Assembly: GCF_000411555.1 (NCBI RefSeq)
Contig: NZ_KE150486.1
Coordinates: forward strand, 1,240,001 to 1,304,000
Length of the DNA stretch: 64,000 nt
Direction: 5' to 3'
DNA from: Atopobium sp. oral taxon 199 str. F0494
Lineage (GTDB): Bacteria > Actinomycetota > Coriobacteriia > Coriobacteriales > Atopobiaceae
Below are positions 8,011 through 15,025 of the stretch, piece by piece. The notes below the pieces were generated by a model. The model was not told where the DNA came from and ran no database searches. It saw only the letters and a list, made by a program, of their open reading frames with translations. Positions within the stretch are counted from its first letter, which is position 1. Each line of letters opens with the position of its first letter. The position numbers were made by a program, and so were the translations under genes.

Positions 8011-9459
8011 TTACGAGAAGACATACCCGACTTTGTTTACGCCTATTACTCCTCGGCGCAGGACGGTGATGTCGATTGTCTCGTAGTCCGCTTTCTTTAT
8101 TTCAGCCACACCGATGGCGATCCTCGGTATCTCCGTGGTCTCGATTCTGGTGCGTGGTATCTCTATCGTCTCGACTCCCATCTCATGGAGTACGTCCTCT
8201 GGAAGCTCATAGTTCTGCTCTACCAGTCCAAAACAGGTGAAGCCGGTATCAACGCAGAACGAGATTAGCTTCTTCTTGCCGATGTTGTAGATGACGCAGA
8301 AGGATGTTCCTATCAGGCTGCCCAGCAGGTATCCGAGAACAGGAAGCTGGAATCCGAGTGCCTGACCTATGATACCTCCAATATGTGCCCCAACGAGGTA
8401 TCCGCCGGACACAACGACCATATCCACGAATGCCGCACCCATCTGCTGTGTGGTCATCTTTCCTGCAGCGACGAGAATGCTGTTCTTTGTGGTCTGCAAA
8501 ACCAGAGCAACAACGGTGCCGAGAAGCGTCGGGCTGATTCCCTTGAGGGCTTCGCCAAGCGCACCGCTCTCGCACATGATGAGAAGCGCAGACGATATCG
8601 AACCGCGAAGGAACCCTTCTGTACCTGCCGATATTCCTTTCTTACCCATGTGCTTGACTGTGGAAAGGTCGAGTTCTCCGTTCTTGATGAGGAAGTCGAT
8701 GGCTTTATATATCTCCGGAGCAAGTTGAACGGCTACCGTTATGGCTGCCGTAGTGTATCCGGCTTTCAGAGCCTGCTTCAGCAGGTATTCCGTCTTGATC
8801 GCGCCCTCAGCTGTGACGCCATGCTCCTCTGCTTTGAACTCCTGCTTCTTGCTTTCCTTTGCCATCTTCTCGAGGTCTTTTCTGGAGGCAGATCTGGACT
8901 CCACACCCTCGTCGTTTGCAAGCTTGTCGGTCAGTCTCGACTCTGTCTCGCCGTAGGCTTTCGACACGTCCTCACGGATAGGTTCGTTTCGGAGTGCTTC
9001 CCGATGTGCGGTCTGTTTTGCGGCATCGAGCTGATCTGACGGAACGAGCCTGCCCTGATTCTGATAGCTCGCCTGACCGGTGTCGGGATTGAAGCGAGCC
9101 TGTGCCTTGGCGGTCTGCTCGGCGGTTCCGTAGGACTTGGCACTGTAATCCGTGCCGGATTTCAGTTGAATGTCCACGGAGTCCTTCGCCGTGCTGTGAA
9201 GAACCGCTGCGCGGTCTGCCGAATCTGCCGCCACCGCATCAACGTTAAATGTGCCAGCTTCCCATTCCTCGAACATGTAGCCCTGCAGCTGCCCGATTCC
9301 AAGATTGCGGTACTGGTGGTTGTTGATATTATCTTCAAGCTGCTTAATTGCCGCTTCAACGGCACTGACGTATTCCGTGCCCATGTGGGCGGCTACGTCC
9401 GCTCCCATTATCGCTGCGGCAAATTCCCAGCCTTGTTGTACTTCGCTTTTCGTCTGCAT
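8011..9459 (-). CDS. Large glycine-rich membrane protein of unknown family (putative effector of the cassette)
   Basis: 482 residues. The N-terminal ~130 residues are soluble, with GYMFEEWEAGTFNVDAV and later VDIQLKSGTDYSAKSYGTAEQTAKAQ, an arrangement that looks like a conserved domain. Residues ~130-235 are charged and helical. From ~235 to 400 there are several hydrophobic, Gly/Ala-rich segments (GYTTAAITVAVQLA; LLGTVVALVLQTT; VVVSGGYLVGAHIGGIIGQALG; LPVLGYLLGSLIGTSF) that could form a glycine-zipper pore or membrane anchor. The tail has repeated ETIEIPR / ETTEIPR motifs. No family is recognised. It lies 11 bases after the 224-residue gene, in one operon. A role as membrane-acting effector is inference from architecture only. 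Confidence 0.65.
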   Translation of the reverse strand: MQTKSEVQQGWEFAAAIMGADVAAHMGTEYVSAVEAAIKQLEDNINNHQYRNLGIGQLQGYMFEEWEAGTFNVDAVAADSADRAAVLHSTAKDSVDIQLKSGTDYSAKSYGTAEQTAKAQARFNPDTGQASYQNQGRLVPSDQLDAAKQTAHREALRNEPIREDVSKAYGETESRLTDKLANDEGVESRSASRKDLEKMAKESKKQEFKAEEHGVTAEGAIKTEYLLKQALKAGYTTAAITVAVQLAPEIYKAIDFLIKNGELDLSTVKHMGKKGISAGTEGFLRGSISSALLIMCESGALGEALKGISPTLLGTVVALVLQTTKNSILVAAGKMTTQQMGAAFVDMVVVSGGYLVGAHIGGIIGQALGFQLPVLGYLLGSLIGTSFCVIYNIGKKKLISFCVDTGFTCFGLVEQNYELPEDVLHEMGVETIEIPRTRIETTEIPRIAIGVAEIKKADYETIDITVLRRGVIGVNKVGYVFS

Positions 9460-9470
9460 CGATAGTTACC

Positions 9471-10145
9471 CTATTTGTTCATGAAGCTCTCAAGCTCATC
9501 TCTGTAAAGATGGACAGCCCCGTAGAAGAGCATCTGCCTTTTCATGAGGGATTTGTTCCTGAATATCTCTTCGGATTTGACTGCGACCTGCTCACTGACC
9601 TTCTCGAAGGCATCTGCTCCACTTTCGAGAATCTTCTTCGCCGCATTCAAGAAGGCAGGAGCCTTCTTCTCACCGTCAGTCTCTTCTTGCTTGGCGATCT
9701 CTCCGACGGATTCCTCTCCGGCGTTCTCAACGATATCTTGCTTCATCGTCTTCAGGAAACTGGGAACTGGGAGGTCTGACAACTTCTTCAGAAACTCGTC
9801 GTAGCCCTCTCGGCTGGTCAAGGCTTCCGGCTCAACATAGAGGACAGCCTGATTGCCTGCCCATCCGTATTTGACGCCGCAGTCATCGAACTTCACGTCG
9901 ATGACGGGGATGAGCTTGTCTGTTCCTTTGATGTCGCCGAGGAATAGGATCTTTCCTTGTATGTTTCCGGCCTTCTTATTACCGAGCCACACCTTCTCCG
10001 TCCAAGACACGACGTTGATGGAGTTGTCCCTTGTGCCGACAACCTCATTTTCAGCATCATCATGTGTCTCGATCATCTTCTTGAGCTGATTCATCAGAAG
10101 CTCGTCCTTGTAGACGACGATAAGCGTTTTCTTCGTTTCAAACAT
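9471..10145 (-). CDS. Unrecognised two-part protein (alpha/beta N-terminus, acidic helical C-terminus)
   Basis: 224 residues. The first ~125 alternate strand- and helix-like segments (KTLIVVYKDELLMNQLKKMIE, NIQGKILFLGDIKG, KYGWAGNQAVLYVEPEAL), suggesting a Rossmann-like or flavodoxin-like domain. A conserved-looking GDIKG and the GWAGNQAVLY strand stand out, but no known nucleotide motif is seen. The rest is acidic and helical (EESVGEIAKQEE, ILESGADAFEKVSEQV) and ends MLFYGAVHLYRDELESFMNK. AGGAG lies 10 bases before the start. It is translated just ahead of the large membrane protein and is its most likely partner, perhaps a sensor or controller. Function unknown. Confidence 0.65.
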   Translation of the reverse strand: MFETKKTLIVVYKDELLMNQLKKMIETHDDAENEVVGTRDNSINVVSWTEKVWLGNKKAGNIQGKILFLGDIKGTDKLIPVIDVKFDDCGVKYGWAGNQAVLYVEPEALTSREGYDEFLKKLSDLPVPSFLKTMKQDIVENAGEESVGEIAKQEETDGEKKAPAFLNAAKKILESGADAFEKVSEQVAVKSEEIFRNKSLMKRQMLFYGAVHLYRDELESFMNK

Positions 10146-10194
10146 TGCAATATGTCTCCTGTTAACTCACGATGCAAACAATATGTGCCTCTAT

Positions 10195-10209
10195 TCTACG
10201 TCCCGTAGA
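10195..10209. promoter_or_regulatory. Short perfect hairpin/operator TCTACG-tcc-CGTAGA
   Basis: A 6-bp perfect inverted repeat with a 3-base centre lies in the 99-base gap between the GIY-YIG gene and the 224-residue gene. It may attenuate read-through or be an operator for the HTH protein of the same cassette. No promoter match is strong enough to name. Confidence 0.35.
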
Positions 10210-10244
10210 AGCGGAATGTAACACCTTCTATAAGTCTTTAAGTT

Positions 10245-11441
10245 TCACGCCTTCGTCTGTAATTCACATGATTTGCCGTTTGATTCGCCGCCTACGATGC
10301 ATGCCGCTGCGGCAGATGGGCTGCTGAACGTCGTATCCTCTGTGAAAACACCGTCCTTAACCGTTCCGGCATCAATCAGTTCCTTGCGATGAATCTTTAT
10401 CCATTCCCGACAGGATGCACATTCCTCCGGGCATATTTCCGAGCCCTTAAGCACGATAAAGGCATCCCCAGAAACGTATCCGTGCGCTACCGCTTTCTTG
10501 CCTGCAAGGTGAAGGATGATCGCATCACCAGCATCTTCGGATACCTTCGGCTTCCTTGTCGGTGCCTTTTTCTTTGCAGGAGGTGCATCCTCTGTCATCT
10601 CCTTTAGCAGGACTCCGTCGGCATTCTTCCATTCGATCAGCCCGTTTGAGTTCTTGCCGCATACGAACGATGACGCATACGAAGGGCTCCCGAAAGAAAT
10701 GTCCTCTTGAAGGATGCCGGCCTTATTGATAATGGCCGCATGCTGTTCACGCGCCTTCTTCACTCCTGCAGGCAGGTAGTCTGCAGCTTCGGGATAAATG
10801 TAGCTTCCTTTCAGCACCCAGAAGCCATCATCCTCGAGCTTGCCCGTTGCCTTACCGCCTTTGCCATGACTCCGAGAGAAATAAAGAAGGTCTTCTTGTT
10901 TCTCGCCGTTGTCGTGCGAAGGCTGCGGTTCCAGAGCCTTATGCCCCAGTGCAGGCATGACGATCTGAGCGTTCATGATGAACTCTTCAAGAAGGTCTCT
11001 TGTCTTCTTGGGAAGCTGGGACTGAGTAGGTGTATTTGCGTTCTTGACAATGTACCGCTTCGCATCCGAGATGATCCCGTGGAAGCGATTCTCGAGGTAC
11101 TTAATCTTGCCCTTGTCGAGGATGTTGTCCGACGTCACCAGAGCAACGACCTCCGTCCAGAATGTGTCGCCTTTTTCGAACCCATGCGGCTGCATCAGCC
11201 TTTTGAGGACATCGTCGCCTTCGCCAACGTAAACGAACTGCCGGTTGGACTCGTCGTCACGACCGAACAGGAAATACACGCCCGGCGCATGAAGCTCCGG
11301 AAGGTCATTGCAGTTCTTCACGTCGTCATCACGCGGAATCTTATATGCGATGCAATTCCAATTGGACAGTGTCGCCTGCCACCTTCCGGTGGCTGTTCCG
11401 TCCATCAAATATAAATCTATGCTCTTCCCAAGTGATGGCAT
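10245..11441 (-). CDS. GIY-YIG nuclease-domain protein with two DUF4357 domains
   Basis: 398 residues. The GIY-YIG core is clear: GVYFLFG at 54-60, QFVYVGEGDDVLKRL at 68-82 (VYVG replacing YIG) with a candidate catalytic Arg at 81, and the metal-binding Glu in YLENRF near 117. The C-terminal half has two related DUF4357-type units at roughly 198-281 and 315-398. They share an FWVLKGSYIYPEAA / FIVLKGSEICPEEC strand pattern, DISFGSPSYASSFVCG / DTTFSSPSAAAACIVGG, and, in the first only, LIEWKN. A Lys/Pro/Ala-rich linker joins them. GIY-YIG domains cut DNA; proteins of this architecture are frequent in accessory and defence regions. It lies 15 bases after the HTH gene. Function is inferred from domains. 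Confidence 0.85.
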   Translation of the reverse strand: MPSLGKSIDLYLMDGTATGRWQATLSNWNCIAYKIPRDDDVKNCNDLPELHAPGVYFLFGRDDESNRQFVYVGEGDDVLKRLMQPHGFEKGDTFWTEVVALVTSDNILDKGKIKYLENRFHGIISDAKRYIVKNANTPTQSQLPKKTRDLLEEFIMNAQIVMPALGHKALEPQPSHDNGEKQEDLLYFSRSHGKGGKATGKLEDDGFWVLKGSYIYPEAADYLPAGVKKAREQHAAIINKAGILQEDISFGSPSYASSFVCGKNSNGLIEWKNADGVLLKEMTEDAPPAKKKAPTRKPKVSEDAGDAIILHLAGKKAVAHGYVSGDAFIVLKGSEICPEECASCREWIKIHRKELIDAGTVKDGVFTEDTTFSSPSAAAACIVGGESNGKSCELQTKA

Positions 11442-11456
11442 CGATTCGTCTTCCTG

Positions 11457-11903
11457 TTATTCTTCTGGCGAACTGCCGAGCAGCGGCACCTTGTGTTTTT
11501 TCAGCATTTCGTTTATCGCGTATATCGAATTATTGGAGCATGCACCAAGCACGCATTTATAAATGTAGTCCTCTGTCTTCTTAGTGTTTAGTTTGAAGTC
11601 CGTTTTGTCGAATAGATCTTCCGCTTCAGCTGGCGAAAGCTTCAATCTAACGCAGAGTGCAAGAACTGTCTGCTTGCTGGTTGGGTATTCCTCATCGTTG
11701 CGGAGTCGCTGTATGGTTTTCACGCCAACGAGTGATTTGTCCGAGAGAGCTTCGACCGTCATCTTCTGCTCCCTCATGAGCTGGACAAGCGATTCGGCAA
11801 ACAACCTGGGGAGTTGTCTCTGCCTTGCAACGTATTTCGCAGCATTCTCCACAACGGCATTAAGTGCCTTGTTGTGCGGATTGTGCTCATCGTCTGCGCC
11901 CAC
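11457..11903 (-). CDS. Helix-turn-helix protein, first gene of the cassette (start uncertain, possibly frame-disrupted)
   Basis: 148 residues from GTG 11903. The HTH is in LFAESLVQLMREQKMTVEALSDKSLVGVKTIQRLRN, followed by LSPAEAEDLFDKTDF and a helical tail. Xre-like proteins of this kind control neighbouring cassette genes. The start is odd: no clear Shine-Dalgarno precedes 11903, whereas 68 bases upstream an ATG (11971) opens MSKPWVGTDDN in another frame, and WVGADDEH near the present start repeats that peptide. An imperfect 21-base direct repeat offset by 53 bases underlies this (see repeat entry). If the 53 bases were absent, MSKPWVGADDEHN would run into this frame. Confidence 0.7.
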   Translation of the reverse strand: MGADDEHNPHNKALNAVVENAAKYVARQRQLPRLFAESLVQLMREQKMTVEALSDKSLVGVKTIQRLRNDEEYPTSKQTVLALCVRLKLSPAEAEDLFDKTDFKLNTKKTEDYIYKCVLGACSNNSIYAINEMLKKHKVPLLGSSPEE

Positions 11904-11960
11904 CCAATATGCCGAAAAATCGGTGCGCAGGGGCTGATGTTATCGTCTGTGCCTACCCAA
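11887..11960. repeat. Imperfect 21-base direct repeat offset by 53 bases at the HTH gene start
   Basis: Copies at 11887-11907 and 11940-11960 agree at 18 of 21 bases and both encode WVG(A/T)DD on the minus strand, in different frames because the offset (53) is not a multiple of three. Deletion between copies would restore a single reading frame from ATG 11971 into the HTH protein. Confidence 0.7.
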
Positions 11961-12079
11961 GGTTTACTCATGTTTTCGCCTCGATAAGTTCCTATTCTCC
12001 CAATCTCGCGAGATCGACCCCTTCTCCACAAGAAGCAGCTATCGCCGAAAGCCCCTGTTACATGCGAGTTTCAGCCACG

Positions 12080-12121
12080 TCACCCATCTGTGCGTGACAG
12101 CAAGGCTACCGTCTCCACATG
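12080..12121 (-). pseudogene. Displaced native 3' end of rlmD
   Basis: On the minus strand, 13 codons read HVETVALLSRTDG followed by TGA (12082-12080). The present rlmD reads HVETVALLSK at 15337 downward and then runs into a different sequence. The shared first nine residues and the immediate stop show that this is the original end of rlmD, separated from the gene by the inserted element. The native RlmD would have been about 402 residues. Confidence 0.9.
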
Positions 12122-12122
12122 T
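12105..12122. repeat. Left attachment site copy (18-bp direct repeat)
   Basis: GCTACCGTCTCCACATGT, identical to 15321-15338. It encodes part of HVETVA on the minus strand. Together the two copies mark the crossover sequence of an integration into the 3' part of rlmD. Integration of conjugative elements into this gene's 3' end (rumA/rlmD) is known from streptococci. Confidence 0.9.
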
Positions 12123-12259
12123 ATCAAGACTACCTGATGATAACTATACACAAGACAGGAGCTTAATATTTCTCGCGCAAAGCTAATATCCATAGAAAAT
12201 GATGTCTTAAAACTAATGTCAAAGTCTTTAAACATATGAAAAGCCTTATATACAAGAAT

Positions 12260-12958
12260 TTAAGAGTTCCTTACTTTTTTCACATTCCAGTTCATCAAAT
12301 GTCTTCCTAAATTCCTGTAGATAAAGGCTTTGACTGCCGATATCTCCTGATAATGACTTTTCAGTAATTCATCCGGAGAATCATATACTCCCAAATCCTG
12401 CGTAATTCCCTCGCTTTGAATGTATGTGTCATTTTTGTCAAAATCAATGATTGGATGCTGAAAATCCTTTACCGCAACACCATATCCGCAAAAAGAACCG
12501 ATACAGTCCGCAAATTTTTTCTGCAGTTTTGACAAATATTTTTGATCCAGTATAAAAGCCTCCAGTTCATACCACTTATCTTCAAAATACACTTCAACCC
12601 AACTGTGTAATATATTCTGAGGGGCATTTTTATAAACGAATCCACTCATCGCACCTTTTTGCAGTTTTTTATCTATGGTAAATCCATGAATTCGGCAAGG
12701 AATTTCACAGGCACGAAGCAATGCCATAAAAAGAGTTCCCTTTGTATTACATTGACCATATCCGTCCTCAAGAACTTTAGAGGCAGGAATACTGTCATCC
12801 ACATTGTACCCAAATGCTATCTCATCTCTTACGAAATTATAAATCGCTTTAAGACAATCAAACTTATTTTCTTCTTTCCAACGCTTCATCTCTATTAATT
12901 TTTGAATGCCCAGATTTGAAAAATCAAGCATTTTAGTCTCTTGCAAGTATGTACTCAT
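12260..12958 (-). CDS. Transglutaminase-like (papain-fold) domain protein
   Basis: 232 residues from ATG 12958 (AAGGT seven bases upstream; a Met five codons earlier has a poorer site). The transglutaminase-like core shows the catalytic Cys in GYGQCNTKGTLF (Cys70), the His in ILHSWVEVYF (His118) and an acidic residue in the following DKWYELEAFILD strand. Bacterial proteins with this domain act as cysteine proteases or amide-bond enzymes, or are of unknown function. There is no signal peptide or membrane helix, so a cytoplasmic location is likely. It is the last gene of the element, 58 bases after a membrane-protein gene. Substrate unknown. Confidence 0.8.
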   Translation of the reverse strand: MSTYLQETKMLDFSNLGIQKLIEMKRWKEENKFDCLKAIYNFVRDEIAFGYNVDDSIPASKVLEDGYGQCNTKGTLFMALLRACEIPCRIHGFTIDKKLQKGAMSGFVYKNAPQNILHSWVEVYFEDKWYELEAFILDQKYLSKLQKKFADCIGSFCGYGVAVKDFQHPIIDFDKNDTYIQSEGITQDLGVYDSPDELLKSHYQEISAVKAFIYRNLGRHLMNWNVKKVRNS

Positions 12959-13016
12959 TATATTTACCTTCATAAGTTCCGATTTATTTTACGCAGCACA
13001 AACTATCTACATAAAT

Positions 13017-13523
13017 TTATCTTCCGAAAAATGCAACAATCAAAGCCTGAATCGCTGCTACAAACGGTATAATCAAAAACGGAGCCACTACAAAATGCTC
13101 CATAATGGCTCTATGCTTCATCCAATTGCCGAACCCATAATCAGGGTGTCCTTCTGTCCCGGGTATGACGATTTTTTCCTTATATTTCCCCAGAAACAAC
13201 AGACAATCCAGCAGTAAAAAATCCCCTAAGTTTAATATGCTCCACTGAATATACCCCATCCAAAAAAGAGTCCAATAGTCAGAAATGCCTAAATGAAAAA
13301 GACTTGCTATTGAATATATGAAACAAATCCCACAAATTATAATTGTTAGCATGAGATTTATGTTTTTCTCTTTTTTGGTCATCTGTTCAGGTGCAGCTTT
13401 TTGAATTGCCTTTGGATAAGAATCAAAAAAATATCTCGGATTGATTAGTGCCAAAGCTGCCACGGCACCATTAAAGATTGCAGCTATTGCAAATCCGTCC
13501 AGAATCGCTCGCATTACATCCAT
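13017..13523 (-). CDS. Membrane protein, element cargo, paralogous to next gene
   Basis: 168 residues with four hydrophobic segments: near 8-27 (LDGFAIAAIFNGAVAALALI), 57-77 (LMLTIIICGICFIYSIASLF), 85-110 (WTLFWMGYIQWSILNLGDFLLL) and 143-166 (FVVAPFLIIPFVAAIQALIVAFF). Between the last two is a polar loop, IPGTEGHPDYGFGNW. The same arrangement, with YPETAGAKGYDNFGF in the loop, is present in the 13603-14142 product, so the two are likely duplicates or subunits of one membrane complex. Family not recognised. Confidence 0.65.
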   Translation of the reverse strand: MDVMRAILDGFAIAAIFNGAVAALALINPRYFFDSYPKAIQKAAPEQMTKKEKNINLMLTIIICGICFIYSIASLFHLGISDYWTLFWMGYIQWSILNLGDFLLLDCLLFLGKYKEKIVIPGTEGHPDYGFGNWMKHRAIMEHFVVAPFLIIPFVAAIQALIVAFFGR

Positions 13524-13602
13524 AAAACCCTCTCCTTCTTAAATTCTATTCTTTCTTGCCATGTACTCTGCTTAAAACTTTGGAAAATCAAAGTACATAA
13601 AC

Positions 13603-14142
13603 TTATCGCCATAAGGGAATAATTACCGTTAAAATGAACGCCAAAAGAAGACTTATCCCACAAAATACAATAAGCTTAGTTATCTGGCTTTTGGCATTAA
13701 ATCCAAAGTTATCATATCCCTTTGCCCCTGCCGTTTCAGGATAAATTCTTTCAGGTAATTTCAACTTTGTAAGCATAAGATAATCAAAGCATATAATATC
13801 AAATAATTTATATCCTTCAGTGATAATGAAAAATCTGATAAAAGCTTCTATAAAAGACAGTTCAGTTTTTACCGTATCAACCATTGCCCATATAAGTACC
13901 AACGTTACTCCTACAAAACCGGCGATCATAATACATACGCCAAGTAAATTCACCCAAGGAGCTCTATCCGGCATTTTTTCCATCATTTCCTTTATATCAT
14001 CCGGTGCGCCGAAATGTTTAGAGCCGAATTTTGGAATCACAAGAATAAAGTCCATTATCATAAGTGTCGCGAATAGGCACACCAATCCCAGCATAATAAG
14101 CGTCTTAATCATCTGACTCATACTCCTATAAATTAAATCCAT
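13603..14142 (-). CDS. Membrane protein, element cargo, paralogous to previous
   Basis: 179 residues with hydrophobic segments near 12-35, 66-88 (LLGVCIMIAGFVGVTLVLIWAM), 97-120 and 153-176 (LIVFCGISLLLAFILTVIIPL). The loop motif IYPETAGAKGYDNFGF corresponds to IPGTEGHPDYGFGNW in the next gene's product. The start at 14142 directly follows the hydrolase stop; Met codons a few residues inside are alternatives. Translation is probably coupled to the hydrolase. Possibly a transporter or an integral enzyme acting with the hydrolase; this is inference from gene order only. Confidence 0.65.
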   Translation of the reverse strand: MDLIYRSMSQMIKTLIMLGLVCLFATLMIMDFILVIPKFGSKHFGAPDDIKEMMEKMPDRAPWVNLLGVCIMIAGFVGVTLVLIWAMVDTVKTELSFIEAFIRFFIITEGYKLFDIICFDYLMLTKLKLPERIYPETAGAKGYDNFGFNAKSQITKLIVFCGISLLLAFILTVIIPLWR

Positions 14143-14143
14143 T

Positions 14144-14887
14144 TTATTCTTGCAAAAATATTTTCAGCTTCTCCGCATATTCTTTCGGATGCTCGTGCAA
14201 AAATTGTCCATGTCCCATGTTTTCAAAAACTTCGCTTGCCATTTGCGGCAGATATTCTTTCAATTTCTTTTCACCCTTAGCCGGAATAAGCTCTTCACTT
14301 CCACGCCAAAATAAGACCGGATTAGAAAATTTTTTTAAATTTTCAGGTATCTTATAATGATAAAGATATTGACAAGCATTCTGAATTGTTTTTTTACGAA
14401 TATGCGTATACATCATTTCAATCAAGCTATGGTTATCTTTTCCCATCATCTTATTCAGCAAAAACCGAGGTATTGGTTTCCCATGCCTGATTCTACTTGT
14501 TCCGATCATAAAAACCCATTGAAACGGCAACGCCATAAGTCCCATTTCAATGACAATTGCCGCATCCAACAATACCTTTTCAACAGAGATGTTTCCTCGT
14601 GCAATCAACTCAACCGCCATGGTAGCCCCCATGGAAAAACCACAAAGACCATATACCTTCCCGTTCATTTCCTCTTGCATGTAATTTTCTATATCATCGA
14701 TACTATCTTTTAGCGATAACATATCATCCGGTTTGGAGGCACAATGTCCATCCAGTTCACAAAGAACGATATAATAATCCTGTAAATAAGACAGAAGCGA
14801 TTCAAAGCATAACTTCGCCGTAGAAGCAAGTCCGTGAATAAATAACAGGGACTTGTTTTTCTTATTTCCATATGTAATATAGTTCAT
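14144..14887 (-). CDS. Alpha/beta hydrolase, element cargo
   Basis: 247 residues from ATG 14887, preceded by AAGGAG about 10 bases upstream (GTG 14893 is an alternative). The fold is shown by SLLFIHGLAST (oxyanion region), the nucleophile elbow GFSMGA with Ser85, and GHGQFL near 232 for the His. GSEELIP offers an acidic residue in place of the usual Asp. Cytoplasmic. Codon use and low GC match the rest of the element, not the backbone. It is the first full gene of the element after the rlmD extension and likely heads the cargo operon. Substrate unknown. Confidence 0.8.
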   Translation of the reverse strand: MNYITYGNKKNKSLLFIHGLASTAKLCFESLLSYLQDYYIVLCELDGHCASKPDDMLSLKDSIDDIENYMQEEMNGKVYGLCGFSMGATMAVELIARGNISVEKVLLDAAIVIEMGLMALPFQWVFMIGTSRIRHGKPIPRFLLNKMMGKDNHSLIEMMYTHIRKKTIQNACQYLYHYKIPENLKKFSNPVLFWRGSEELIPAKGEKKLKEYLPQMASEVFENMGHGQFLHEHPKEYAEKLKIFLQE

Positions 14888-15025
14888 GTGCACTAAGCTC
14901 CTTAAAACGATATTTAAAGCAGGAAAATCGTTGTGCTATTCAAGCATATTTTTCCAATCGGTTTTTACTTCTCTATACAACATGGAAAAGCGGGTAATTT
15001 TTAACTTGAATTAGTACCTTTTCTA

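Noticed and set aside
8383-9039. 218-codon plus-strand frame opposite the large membrane protein
   Set aside because: Shadow of the 482-residue gene; composition is Cys/Leu-rich noise with no motif.
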